From: Lathyrus oleraceus
Taxonomy: Eukaryota > Streptophyta > Magnoliopsida > Fabales > Fabaceae
Assembly (NCBI RefSeq): GCF_024323335.1
Contig: NC_066583.1
Span: 415,784,031-415,848,030 of the forward strand
Direction of reading: 5' to 3'
DNA length: 64,000 nucleotides
How positions within the stretch are numbered: position 1 is the first letter of the stretch; each line of letters opens with the position of its first letter. Positions 22,833 through 33,182 of the stretch are shown here, piece after piece. Both the position numbers and the translations under genes were made by a program. The notes beneath the pieces were generated by a model. It saw only the letters and a list, made by a program, of their open reading frames with translations. It ran no database searches and was not told where the DNA came from.

Positions 22833-23513
22833 ATCCTCATCCACTCTGGATCCTGTTGATAACAGTTCTACTATTGCCAATTATAATTTCGAGAATCCGA
22901 TCTATCAAGCTGAAGATGGAAAGGATGAAGATTGTGAAGTACCTGTAGAGCTTGCTAGGTTATTATAACAAGAAGAGAAAGTTACACAGCCGCATGAGGA
23001 ATCAATTGAGGTTGTAAATCTGGGTACTGAAGTAGACAAGAAAGAAGTCAAAATAGGAGCAGGCTTGGAAAACAGTGTCAAAGAAAGATTGAGTCGGATG
23101 TTACGTGACTATGTAGAGGTTTTCGCTGGAAAAATCAAGAGATGATATGGAATGATGAATGTCAAGAAGCTATTGACAAAATCAAGAAGTATCTCCAAGA
23201 ACCTATAAATCTGATGCCACCAGTTGAAGGAAGACCTCTAATCATGTATTTGACCGTGTTAGAAAATTCAATAGGGTGTGTGTTGGAGCAACATGACGAG
23301 TCTGGTCGAAAAGAGCATGCAATATACTACCTTAGCAAAAGGTACCGACTGTGAAACAAGATACTCCCAGCTCGAGAAAGCTTGCTATGCTTTGGCTTAG
23401 GCTGCTCGCCGACTAAGACAGTATATGTTGAATCATACCACTTTATTGATTTCTAAGATGGATCTTATCAAATATACATCTGAGAAACCTGCTCTCTCCG
23501 GAAGAACTACAAG
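22833..23513 (+). pseudogene. RT/RNase H remnant with two deletions, element B
   Basis: It opens with the acidic RT leader (NYNFENPIYQAEDG), with a stop at 22966-22968. It continues to RDYVEVFAG and then, near 23131, jumps to the connection/RNase H region (WNDECQEAIDKIKKYLQE, GRPLIMYLTVLENSIGCVL). All RT catalytic motifs, including YVDD, are missing. A small indel near 23341 shifts the frame. Near 23505 the sequence jumps from EKPALSGR straight into the middle of integrase, losing archaeal RNase H, the HHCC zinc finger and the first catalytic Asp region. Confidence 0.85.
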
Positions 23514-24146
23514 ATGATTGCTGAACTCTGCACGCAGTTCAAAATAAAACACCATAACTCTTCTCCGTACCGGCCAAAGATGAATGGCGCCGTGGAGGCT
23601 GCTAATAAGAATATTAAGAAGATCATACAAAAGATGACAGTAACATACAAAGACTGGCACGAGATGTTACCATTTGCTCTTCATGGTTATCGTACTACAA
23701 TACGTACTTCAATAGGGGCAACCCCATTCTCCTTAGTCTATGGTATGGAAGCAGTTCTGCCCATTGAAGTTCAGATCCCTTCCTTAAGAATCATGAAGGA
23801 TGCAGGCTTGGATGAAGATGAGTGGATTCAGACTCGACTCGACCAAATAAATTTGATTGATGAGAAGAGGTTGGCAGCTGTTTGTCATGGTCAGATGTAC
23901 CAGAAACGGATGATCAAAGCTTTCAATAAGAAGGTTAAGCCAAAGGTATATCAGGCTGGTGACTTGGTAATCAAGCGTATCATACTACCACAGGGTGATC
24001 CTAGGGGCAAGTGGACTCCTACATATGAAGGACCATTTATGGTCAAAAGAGTATTCTCAGGAGGTGCCATGATGCTTACTACTATGGATGGTGAAGACTT
24101 TCCACAGCCTGTAAATGCAGACATAGTTAAAAAATACTACGCATAA
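23514..24146 (+). pseudogene. Integrase C-terminal part, element B
   Basis: A 210-codon open frame aligns with the second half of A's integrase (32380-33013). It keeps the HHNSSPYRPKMNGAVEAANK segment with the catalytic Glu, GYRTTIRTSIGATPFSLVYG, and the C-terminal GKWTPTYEGPFMVKRVFSGG DNA-binding region. Both catalytic Asp regions lie in the deleted part, so no activity is expected. Confidence 0.88.
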
Positions 24147-24156
24147 AAAGAGACCC

Positions 24157-24330
24157 GCTAGGTTGACTGGCCTAGGCAAAAATAAGGGCATCCCGGCAAA
24201 CCAAAAGGGTTCGGGCAAAAATTAGGGATATATATAAAAAAAATGTACACCCAGCAAGTCGAAAACCTGAAAAGGCGGCTTGGACAAAAAAGGGTATCCC
24301 GGTGGATTGAAAACCTGAAAGGGCAATCCA
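24157..24330 (+). other. Tandem stem-loop array after pol stop, element B
   Basis: Four hairpins start 10 nt after the stop: CTAGG/CCTAG (24158-24175); CCCG+AACC/GGTT+CGGG (24192-24215); CAAGTCG/CGGCTTG (24255-24282, one G-U); TGGATTG/CAATCCA (24303-24330). The last two carry a GAAAACCTGAAA(A)GG loop core, and a CAAAAATTAGGGA-type tail recurs. A has a matching array at 33031-33180. Confidence 0.7.
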
Positions 24331-25990
24331 GGCAAAAGTTAGGGATTAAAGCGTATGACTATGTCTCGTTTGGATCACTCATGTAACTTCAACTGATGGT
24401 GCTACCTAAATCAAGTTCAAACAGATAAAGATCAATCCAATCGTTTCTGTCTCAACAGCAGAAGATGAGATATTTGAAGATAATGGCAATAGTAGAATTG
24501 AAACTCAATAGGATCATTTTTCACATAGCTGTTTTCTTTGTTTTATAAAAAATTTACGACGAATTCCTCTTACTAAGATTTCTGTCTCCTTGTACAAACT
24601 TGCCTCTGTATAGGTCACTTTGTGATATAAATAAAATTTCATCTTTGAATCCAAATTTACTTTTACTCTATTTACATAAGCGAAAACGTCCATTGGTTGT
24701 GTTTGAATGTATGTATGCTTTTGAATACGATTGATGTTTACCAGAAATGCATAAAATGCAGTAATAGTATTTACTAAGGACGAACGAGGGTAGTAGTTCA
24801 ACGAAGCTTCGCCGGTTCATCCCCACTACAAATCCCCAGTAGAGCAAATCTATCTTTATAGATGCTTCGAATTACGTCTCCCCTTGAATTTATGTCCATC
24901 TCTTTTATCCTCAGTCGGGATACTCAGGAACTTATTCCTTCAATAGAAGTACGACGAACGAATACGGGAAGTGACAAATACTATACTATCAAACAAGACG
25001 GGAACGAGTTCCTCATATTCTTCAGCAACGAATCGGGATTTATTTTCCCTAGCCAGCAGTTGTTATACAAAGATATCCGGACGCTTCAGGCCGCATGATT
25101 CATACATACATCATTTACATCATACCATGGCATATCCATAAGTGCATAATACATTTACTTAGATGCACCATGCCATGCATGCATACATATTGCATAAACT
25201 AAACCTTTTCCTTGCAGGATGGTTATATACAGATAAAATACTATCAACAATTCACAACAAGTCAGAAACGATCTATACGAAGATCTAGTGTTGATACTTA
25301 ATCATTACTCAAGGTGTCCTTGGATAGTAGGCAAACGGTATATACGAAGATCTATTCCCTAGTCCAGGATGTTTTCAGGAGAGTTAATCCTGATACTCTT
25401 TTGTTCTTGGATAGTAGGCAAACGGTCTACACGAAGATCTATTCCCTAGTCCAGGATATTTTCAGGAGATTTCACCCTGACACTCTTTTGTTCTTGGATA
25501 TTAGGCAAACGGTCTATACGAAGATCTATTCCCTAATCCAGGATATTTCCAGAAGAGATAATCATCACGAAGATTTCTACTGGTCTATTCAACAATTCAA
25601 AACAGTTCAGAGACGATCTATACGAAGGTCTAGTGCTGATACTTAATTCAGAAAGAAATCGCCACGAAGATTTGGTTCTGACACTTAAATTAAAAGTATG
25701 TTCTTTGATACGATTCAGAGACGGCCTATACGAAGACCTAGTACTGATATCCAGTATCAACATCAAGATATTATCACCTCCTGATATTATGGATGGCATC
25801 TATAAGCCCATCTCCAGTTCTTCCAAGTGGCATCTTCAAGCCCACTTAAGCATATACAACCAGTCATCAGTGTTACTTTGCGCACCGGCAAGTGCAAATT
25901 TTTGGGCTTTTGTGTTCAATCCCCTTCAACCTTCCAAGTCACGAATGGCACACAGGCCAATCTAACTCCTCAGGTTTCAGAAAATTGAAC
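24331..25990 (+). other. 3' UTR of element B
   Basis: No coding domain is recognised. It contains TCCCCAGTAGAG at 24833-24844, which can pair with the last 12 nt of B's own PBS with one G-U, and an 87-bp tandem repeat near 25321. Ogre 3' UTRs are known to vary fast and to carry tandem repeats. Confidence 0.7.
25321..25575 (+). repeat. 87-bp tandem repeat in 3' UTR of B
   Basis: TGGATAGTAGGCAAACGG-type units start at 25321, 25408 and 25495, exactly 87 bp apart, and the third decays after about 75 bp. The period is a multiple of three, which explains a chance open frame over it. Fainter pieces (ACGAAGATCTA-type) continue to about 25740. Confidence 0.9.
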
Positions 25991-25999
25991 AGGGGCAGC
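25991..25999 (+). other. Polypurine tract of B
   Basis: AGGGGCAGC lies directly before the 3' LTR. The same nine bases precede the 3' LTR of A at 36111-36119. It primes plus-strand DNA. Confidence 0.85.
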
Positions 26000-28790
26000 T
26001 GTTGCACCCCAAAATTTGCCCTCTATTTTTAACTCTAACCAATTTTTTGTTTCACATTCATTTGCATCATCTTCATAGCATAACATTTTTTTTCTGTCTT
26101 AATATTAGCCGGAATAATTTCTCGGAATTTACAAACAGACTGGTCAAATTAACTTTTTAACTGTGCCTAAAATTAGTCAACGAAAAAATGTCAAGTTTAA
26201 GTTTGCAAATGTCGGTAACATTAATCTGCGGTTCACGTGGTTTAATTTGACATGCTAAAAATATTTTTACGATTATTTTTGGTCATACGTTGATCAGTCT
26301 GAGCGGTTTAAACGGTCATAATTTTTATTTCAAAATCCGACCAAACGCTGTATTTTTCCGAGTTATTTATTTCGCGCTGATTATTTTGACGTGTTCATTT
26401 TATTTTTTCGAGCATTTTGGTGCCCGACTTTTTTTTTTTTGAGTCTATTTATTTTTATATTGGGTCTAGAATAAATAAATAGGTTAATTAGTTTTTATTT
26501 TAATTTTAACTATTTTAATTATTTAACTTTATTCAGTTTTTAATTTAATATTGGGTTTCAAAATAAACTTAGGCCCATTATCATTAACCTAATTTGTTCC
26601 TATATATATTTACTAGCATGACTGATAGAGGCAACCAAGACAGAACAAAAAAGAGAAACTGAGAGTGGCTGATCTATACTATCGTACACACAGTTTGGTA
26701 ATAGTTTATATATGATATATACTTTATCTATTTTATTGATATATTTGTTACTGTGTTTCAAATACATGTTCATATGTGTGACTGTGTTATGTATTCCAGA
26801 TACATGCAGTTTGGTTAAATATATCAGGATATCGTCGTTGTTTTTTTTATGCACATAAGTGTAACATGTATAATAATTTGGTTCATTGTATTATGTATTT
26901 GATGTGTTTGTTTTTATATAAGTTTTACATGTCTCATAATATATAATATAATATAATAATAATTTTGTTGTTAATAAAAATGCATATGGATCATATAATA
27001 TATAATTTATAATATGTAACTAGTGTGTTAAATATATTTCTATTTTATGTTATAATTTGATTGTGTTTTCGGATCGGATCGTGTCAATACGCCGTTTTCA
27101 CATATACGTGTATGAGGCGTGACATTTGTGTTATCCGATCCAGTTGCGATGATCGCAATTTTGCGCTAGCAACGCCGTTGTTTTTTTTTTAATTCATATT
27201 TTTTTTTATATACATATATTTAGATCTGCACATTTTTTTTCATAACTAACTACCCTGATTTTTCCTAAACCCTGACAATTTCGCCACAAACTCTAAATTT
27301 CAAACCTAAAACTTTAACCGTGTTGTTTCCTCTAAACCATAAACCTTTTCTTAAACCTTAACAAACCTTATTATTATTTACTATTTTCGCTCATACTTAT
27401 GTTATTCATACACTGTAACTGCTTCGCCCTCGTAATATTTTAAGTTTTAACTTGTAATATTTTCAGTTTTACTTTTCGCCATCTTTATTATGTACTTGCA
27501 CCAAAGCGTTGTAATAATTAGGGTTTTATTTTCTGCCATTTTATTTTTCTGCCATTTATTTTTCTGCCATTTAAATTCCTGCCATTGATCCTATATTAAC
27601 TGCGTGGTTTAGTAATGTAGGGCGTGAAAACCTACTAAATTAATTATTTAATATTTTTCTATAACCTTTATATTTTTTGTAAATAAATAATAAATACTAA
27701 CTATTTTAATAACTTTTTTTTATTACTTACTTATAATAATAAATCCTTATATAATTTGTAAATAAAATCTAATTGACCATTTTTCTAATTGAATAATAAT
27801 AATAAACCTATTAATCTAATAATTTGATATTTTCTATAATCTTTATTTATTTTGTAAATAACTAACTTAATATTTTTCATATAACTCTTTTATTTTATAA
27901 TTTGTACATTAATGTATTTTAAATTCTTTTATTATTACTAATTTATTTTAAACTCATATTTTTCTAATAACTTCTAAAAAAATGTAACTTGTTTAACCTA
28001 AAATAATTTCTTTTAAAATTCTAACCTTTTTATTATCACTTTATTATTATTGTTATTTTATTATTGCTTTATTACCATTGTTTATTTATTATTTTATTAT
28101 TATTTGCTTTTATCTATTCTATTTTTGCTTCATTATTTTCCTTATTTTAATTTTGATTTATTTATAATATTAGGAACAAATGTATAGGTTGTAAATATAT
28201 TCTTTCTCGCCTGATTATTATGTATCTGTCCCATAGCCATGTAATAGTTTAGGAATTTATTTTTCTTGCTTTTATTTTTGTAAATATTTATTGCGTGGTT
28301 AGTAATTTATGGAGTGCAAAAAACTAACTGTAAATAATTGAACTTAGAAAATTAAATTCAAGACAAATATCTGAAAAATAACACTCACACACGTAAGTCG
28401 ATCTTTGATCGCCATCTGTACTTCCTAGGGTATTCCTCTTGGTTGCCTTCTTTAAATGGTCAAGTCCCTCGAAAATAGGGGTGTCTTAAGCAAAGTCCCT
28501 TCAAACAGAAAAATCATCAAGTCCCTATAAACTTAAAAGATCAAGTCCCTACGAGGTTGCCTACGATATAATGATCTTGTCTCTTCGGTAAATATGATGA
28601 TAGTCCCTACGAGTTGCTAAAGACACCCCTTATGTTGCCTTCATTGACCATACGATGACCCTACGCCTGTCCCTTAAACACATCCAAAGTAATGACTACC
28701 TATTCCTTAATAATAGGGACAGTCTTACCATTGAAAGAATATACGAGAACACGAAAGACTTAATCTAGAGTAGGTATCTCATAGTTACTT
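26000..28790 (+). repeat. 3' LTR of element B, 3' end deleted
   Basis: It matches 14004-16776 closely and then stops at ATAGTTACTT. The terminal 342 bp (equivalent to 16777-17118), including the polyadenylation-like and end module, are missing. The next base begins A's protease. Confidence 0.92.
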
Positions 28791-29352
28791 TTCAAGTAAT
28801 GGATATCCACCCGGCCTACAACTGTTTATTGGGAAGGCCATGGATTCATGAAGTAGGGGTTGTTACCTCCACTCTGCACCAGAAGCTCAAATTTGTTAAG
28901 AATGGAAAGCTAGTGATTGTGGGAGGTGAGAAAGCACTATTGGTTAGCCATCTGTCATCTTTCTCGTATGTAGAAGCTGAGGATGAGGCTGAAACTCCGT
29001 TCCAAGCCTTATCTATTGCTGCTGAGAAGAGAGTTGGGGCACCTATGTCCTCACTGAAAGATGCTCAGAAGATTGTTGAAGAAGGTGTTGTTGATTCGGG
29101 GGGGCGCGTAGTAGAGGTCTCCGACAACAGGGGCATAACTGGTTTGGGGTTCCAGAAAGGGTCATCAGCTGCTAGATCTGAAGAGATGAAACTCGGCTTC
29201 CGTAGCGGAGGGTTCATTCATGGGAATGAACAACACTTAGCTGTTGTGCTAGAGGATGAAGAAGTGGAAGACTGCATCAACTTGGTAACGCATGGAAGGA
29301 CATGCAACAATTGGACTACTCTTGATATTCCTGTTATTTTGCATCGATCTAA
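28791..29352 (+). pseudogene. Protease C-terminal part and linker, element A
   Basis: The frame resumes at FQVMDIHPAYN with GRPWIHEVGVVTSTLHQKL, corresponding to B near 21990-22080. Compared with B, roughly 260 codons of linker and protease core, including the active-site DNGSS, are missing between 14003 and 28791, lost with the end of B's LTR. The remaining frame is open. Its stop TAA (29354-29356) overlaps the GTAATT donor at 29353. Confidence 0.85.
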
Positions 29353-29603
29353 GTAATTGCTTTTATATTTCAAAATCCTTCTCCTATGCCTAAGAGAGAA
29401 GTGAACATTGTTTGGGCATTTTAAATTGATCATCAATAAAATTAATTGTATTCATCCATATCTTTGATGTTTATTTTTACTTTTTGCTTTATTCTGAAAA
29501 TGGTAATCACAAAAAACATAAATAAACAATATAATTGTCCATCTGCAAAATATTTGGTCACAAATTCACTTCTCTAATATCAAAATATCAAATCATTATG
29601 CAG
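29353..29603 (+). other. Candidate pro-pol intron of A
   Basis: Donor AA/GTAATT at 29353 lies inside the stop codon and acceptor TCATTATGCAG ends at 29603, giving 251 nt. AA joined to G makes an AAG Lys codon and keeps the frame into LVPNPIEYNDPS. Place and phase equal those of B. Confidence 0.75.
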
Positions 29604-31087
29604 GTTGGTTCCTAACCCCATTGAATACAATGATCCCTCTCCTTCTCCAAATTTTGAATTCCATGTGTTTGAGGCCGAGGAGGAAAGTGATGTAGAAGTG
29701 AGTGAGGAATTGTCTCGTCTTCTGGAGCAAGATGAAAAGATTATTCAGCCGTTTGAAGAGCAACTTGAGCTAGTCAACTTGGGTTCCTAAGATGATGTGA
29801 AGGAAGTCAAGATTGGGTCTCGACTGTGTCCAGATTGTAAGAAGGGGTTGGTTGATCTTCTTCGAGAATATTCAGATGTGTTTGCTTGGTCCTATCAAGA
29901 CATGCCTGGTTTAGATTCTGATATTGTGGAGCATAGATTACCGTTGAAGCCAGAATGTCCGCCAGTCAGACAGAAGTTGAGAAGAATGCATCCTGATATG
30001 GTTGTGAAAATCAAAGAGGAAGTGTAGAAGCAGATTGATACCGGTTTCCTTAAGACCGCTGTGTATCCGCATGTGTGTTGACTATAGAGATCTGAATAAA
30101 GCCATTTCGAAAGATGATTTCCCTCTACCACACATTAATATGTTGGTAGACAATACTGCTAAATTCAAATTCTTTTTGTTTATGAATGGATTTTCCGGAT
30201 ATAATCAGATCAAAATGGCACCCAAAGATACGGAGAAGACCACATTCATTACACCCTGGGGAACATTCTGTTATAGAGTGATGCCTTTCGGTCTAAAGAA
30301 TGTTGGTGCAACTTACCAGAGAGAAATGACTACTCTTTTTCATGATATGATGCATAAAGAGATTGAAGTTTATGTCGATGATATGATTTCTAAATCAATT
30401 GATGAAGAGGAACATGTTGAGCATTTGTTGAAGCTATTCCAGCGTTTGAGGAAGTATAAACTCCGCTTGAATCCCAATAAGTGCACTTTTGGTGTTCATT
30501 CTGGTAAATTGTTGGGCTTTATTGTCAGCGAGAAGGGTATTGAAGTTGATCCTGCCAAGGTCAAAGCAATACAAGAGATTCCTGCACCCAAAACTGAGAA
30601 GCAAGTCAGAGGTTTTCTCGGTCGCTTGAATTATATTTCCAAATTCATTTCCCATATGACTGCCACATGTGCGCCTATATTCAAGCTTCTTCAGAAAGAT
30701 CAGTCTTGTGATTGGACCGAAGACTGCCAGAAAGCTTTTGATAGTACCAAAGAATATTTGCTTGAGCCTCCGGTTTTGTCTCCCCCTGTTGAAGGAAGAC
30801 CGTTGATCATGTATTTGACTGTGCTTGAAGATAGTATGGGTTGTGTTCTTGGTCAGCAAGATGAGACTAGGAAGAAAGAATTTGCAATTTACCACCGCAG
30901 TAAGAAATTCACCGATTGTAAGACTCGGTATTCTATGCTTGAGAAGGCTTGTTACGCATTGGCTTGGGCTGCTAAGCGTCTGCGCCAATATATGTTGAAT
31001 CATACCACTTGGTTGATATCCAAAATGGATCCAATCAAGTACATATTTGAGAAGCCTGCTTTAACTAGGAGGATTGCCCATTGGTAG
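29604..31087 (+). pseudogene. Reverse transcriptase and RNase H, element A
   Basis: RT copies element RNA into DNA. After an acidic leader come DLLREYSDVFAWSYQDMPGL, RMCVDYRDLNKA, SGYNQIKMAP, the MPFGLKN motif and YVDD (30371-30382), then the connection/RNase H part (GRPLIMYLTVLEDSMGCVLG, LEKACYALAWAAKRLRQYM). Lesions are TAA 29788-29790, TAG 30025-30027, a deletion with frameshift near 30066 removing part of the fingers, and TAG 31085-31087. The motif A Asp, expected in the codon before GFSGYNQI, reads Asn (30185-30187), which would abolish catalysis. Confidence 0.9.
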
Positions 31088-33013
31088 ATGTTGTTATCAG
31101 AGTATGATATCGAATACCGATCTCAGAAAGCAATCAAAGGTAGTATCATGGCTGACCATTTGGCCCACCAACCAATTAAGGATTATCAGTCAGTGCAGTA
31201 TGACTTTCCTGATGAAGAGATTTTGTACTTGAAAATGAAAGATTGTGATGAACCATTGCTAGAAGGGCCAGAACCTGGTTCCCGTTGGGGTATGGTGTTT
31301 GATGGAGCTGTTAATCTATATTAACATGGCATTGGGGAAGTGATTATTACTCCTCAAGGAAGGCATCTACCATTTAGAGCTAGATTGACTTTCAAGTGTA
31401 CAAACAACATGGCAGAATATGAAGCTTGCATCATGGGGCTTGAAGAGGCCATGAATCTCAGAATCAAGTATTTGGATGTCTTATGTGATTCGACTTTGGT
31501 GGTGAATCAGATCAAAGGAGAATGGGAGAAAAATCAACCCGATTTAGTACCATATAGAGATTATGTGAGGAGGATTTCAACTTTCTTCACAAAGGTTGAG
31601 TTTCATCATATCCCTCGAGATGAAAACCGGATGGCAGATGCTCTTGCAACGTTGGTATCAATGATTGTAGCGAAATATTGGAATGACGTTCCCAATTTAT
31701 CTGTAATGCATCTTGATAGGCCAGCTCATGTGTTTGCTGTTGAAGAGATCAAAGACGAGAAGCCGTGGTATCACGACATCAAATGTTTCCTCCAAAGTCA
31801 GATTTACCCGCCTGGGGCATCTTTGAAAGATAAGAAGACTTTGAGAAGATTAGCTGGTAATTTCTACTTGAATGGTGATATACTGTACAAGAGAAACTTC
31901 GACATGGTTTTGCACAGATGCGTGGATAGACACGAAGCAGACTTATTGATGACCGAAGTCCATGAAGGTTCCTTTGGTACTCATTCCAATGGACATGTAA
32001 TGGCGAAGAAGATGTTGCGAGCATGTTACTATTGGCTGACAATAGAATCTGACTGTTGCAAGTTTGTGAAGAAATGCCACAAGTGTCAAATTTATGCTGA
32101 TAAGATTCATGTTCCTCCGACACTATTGAATGTTATCTCTTCCCCATGGCCCTTCTCCATGTGGGGAATTGATATGATTGGGATGATTAAGCCCAAAGCT
32201 TCGAATGGATATTGTTTCATTTTAGTGGCAATTGATTACTTCACCAAGTGGGTAGAAGCAGCATCATATGCAAATGTGACCAAGCAAGTTGTTGTGAGGT
32301 TTATCAATAATCAGATTATATGCCGTTATGGTGTGCCAAGTAAGATCGTTACTGATAATGGATCGAACTTGAATAACAATATGGTAGAAGCTCTTTGCAA
32401 AGACTTAAAGATTGCACATCATAATTCTTCTACTTATAGACCCAAGATGAATGGGGCTGTTGAAGCTGCGAATAAGAACATCAAGAAGATTATCCAGAAA
32501 ATGGTTGTCACGTATAAGGATTGGCATGAGATGCTCCCTTTTGCTTTGCATGGGTATCGTACATCTGTTCGCACTTCAACATGGGCAACCCCTTTCTCTC
32601 TTGTTTATGGTATGGAAGCAGTGCCCCCCGTAGAGGTTGAGATTCCTTCATTACGTGTGCTTATGGAAGCCAAGTTAACTGAAGCTGAATGGTGTCAGAC
32701 TACGTTTGACCAGTTGAATTTGATTGAAGAGAAGAGGTTGACTACCATGTTTAATGGTCAGTTATATCAGCAGAGAATGAAGAAAGCTCTTGATAAGAAG
32801 GTCAAACCTCGTGTATTCGGAGAAGGTAACCTTGTGCTCAAGAAGATTTTATCGTTCAAACCAGATTCTAGAGGAAAATGGACTCCCAATTATGAAGGCC
32901 CATATGTTGTTAAGAGAGCCTTTTCAGGTGGTGCATTGATTCTTACAACTATGGATGGTGAAGAGTTCACTCGTCCTGTGAATGCAGATGCAGTCAAGAA
33001 ATACTTCACCTAA
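31088..33013 (+). pseudogene. Archaeal-type RNase H and integrase, element A
   Basis: RNase H junction to SEYDIEYRSQKAIKGSIMADHL is followed by the second RNase H typical of the Tat lineage: FDGA, NNMAEYEA, CDSTLVVNQIKGEW and HIPRDENRMADALA. One stop, TAA 31322-31324, lies in its first strand. Integrase then runs open to 33013: HEGSFGTHSNGH...CHKCQ zinc finger, the catalytic WGIDMIG, VTDNGSN and NGAVEAANK, and the C-terminal GKWTPNYEGPYVVKRAFSGG part. The 557-codon stretch after the stop is the best-kept piece of A. Confidence 0.9.
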
Positions 33014-33030
33014 AAAAGAAAAGAACAGCT

Positions 33031-33182
33031 CGCTAAGTTGAAAACCCGAAAGGGGGGCTAAGGCAAAAAAGAACGTCTCGGTGGATTGAAAACCCGAAAG
33101 GGCGATCCAGGAAAAAATTAGGGACATAAAACAGAAAGAATTTCCCGATAAGTTAAGTACCCCACCTTGGGGCAACTTATGC
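33031..33182 (+). other. Tandem stem-loop array after pol stop, element A
   Basis: Hairpin 1 (33033-33062) has CTAAG facing CTAAG with one mismatch around AAAACCCGAAAGGG. Hairpin 2 is TGGATTG/CGATCCA (33082-33109), with one G-U, around the same core. Hairpin 3 is ATAAGTT/AACTTAT (33148-33180) with an inner CCCC/GGGG. CAAAA..TTAGGGA tails follow hairpins 2 and 3. The layout matches 24157-24330 of B. Confidence 0.7.

Larger units (their letters stand above)
14004..28790 (+). mobile_element. Element B: younger Ogre retrotransposon nested in A
   Basis: A 5' LTR starting TGTTGC and ending GTTACA (14004-17118), a PBS, ORF1, gag-pro, intron, reduced pol, 3' UTR, PPT and a 3' LTR truncated at its end (26000-28790) are all in order. 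The LTR pair is nearly identical over about 2.8 kb. No target-site duplication is visible because the right junction is deleted: the last 342 bp of the 3' LTR and part of A's protease are missing. Internal deletions in pol make it non-autonomous. Confidence 0.92.

Noticed and set aside
25314..25646. 110-codon frame made of three repeats in B's 3' UTR
   Set aside because: The 87-bp repeat length is a multiple of three, so an open frame is expected by chance.
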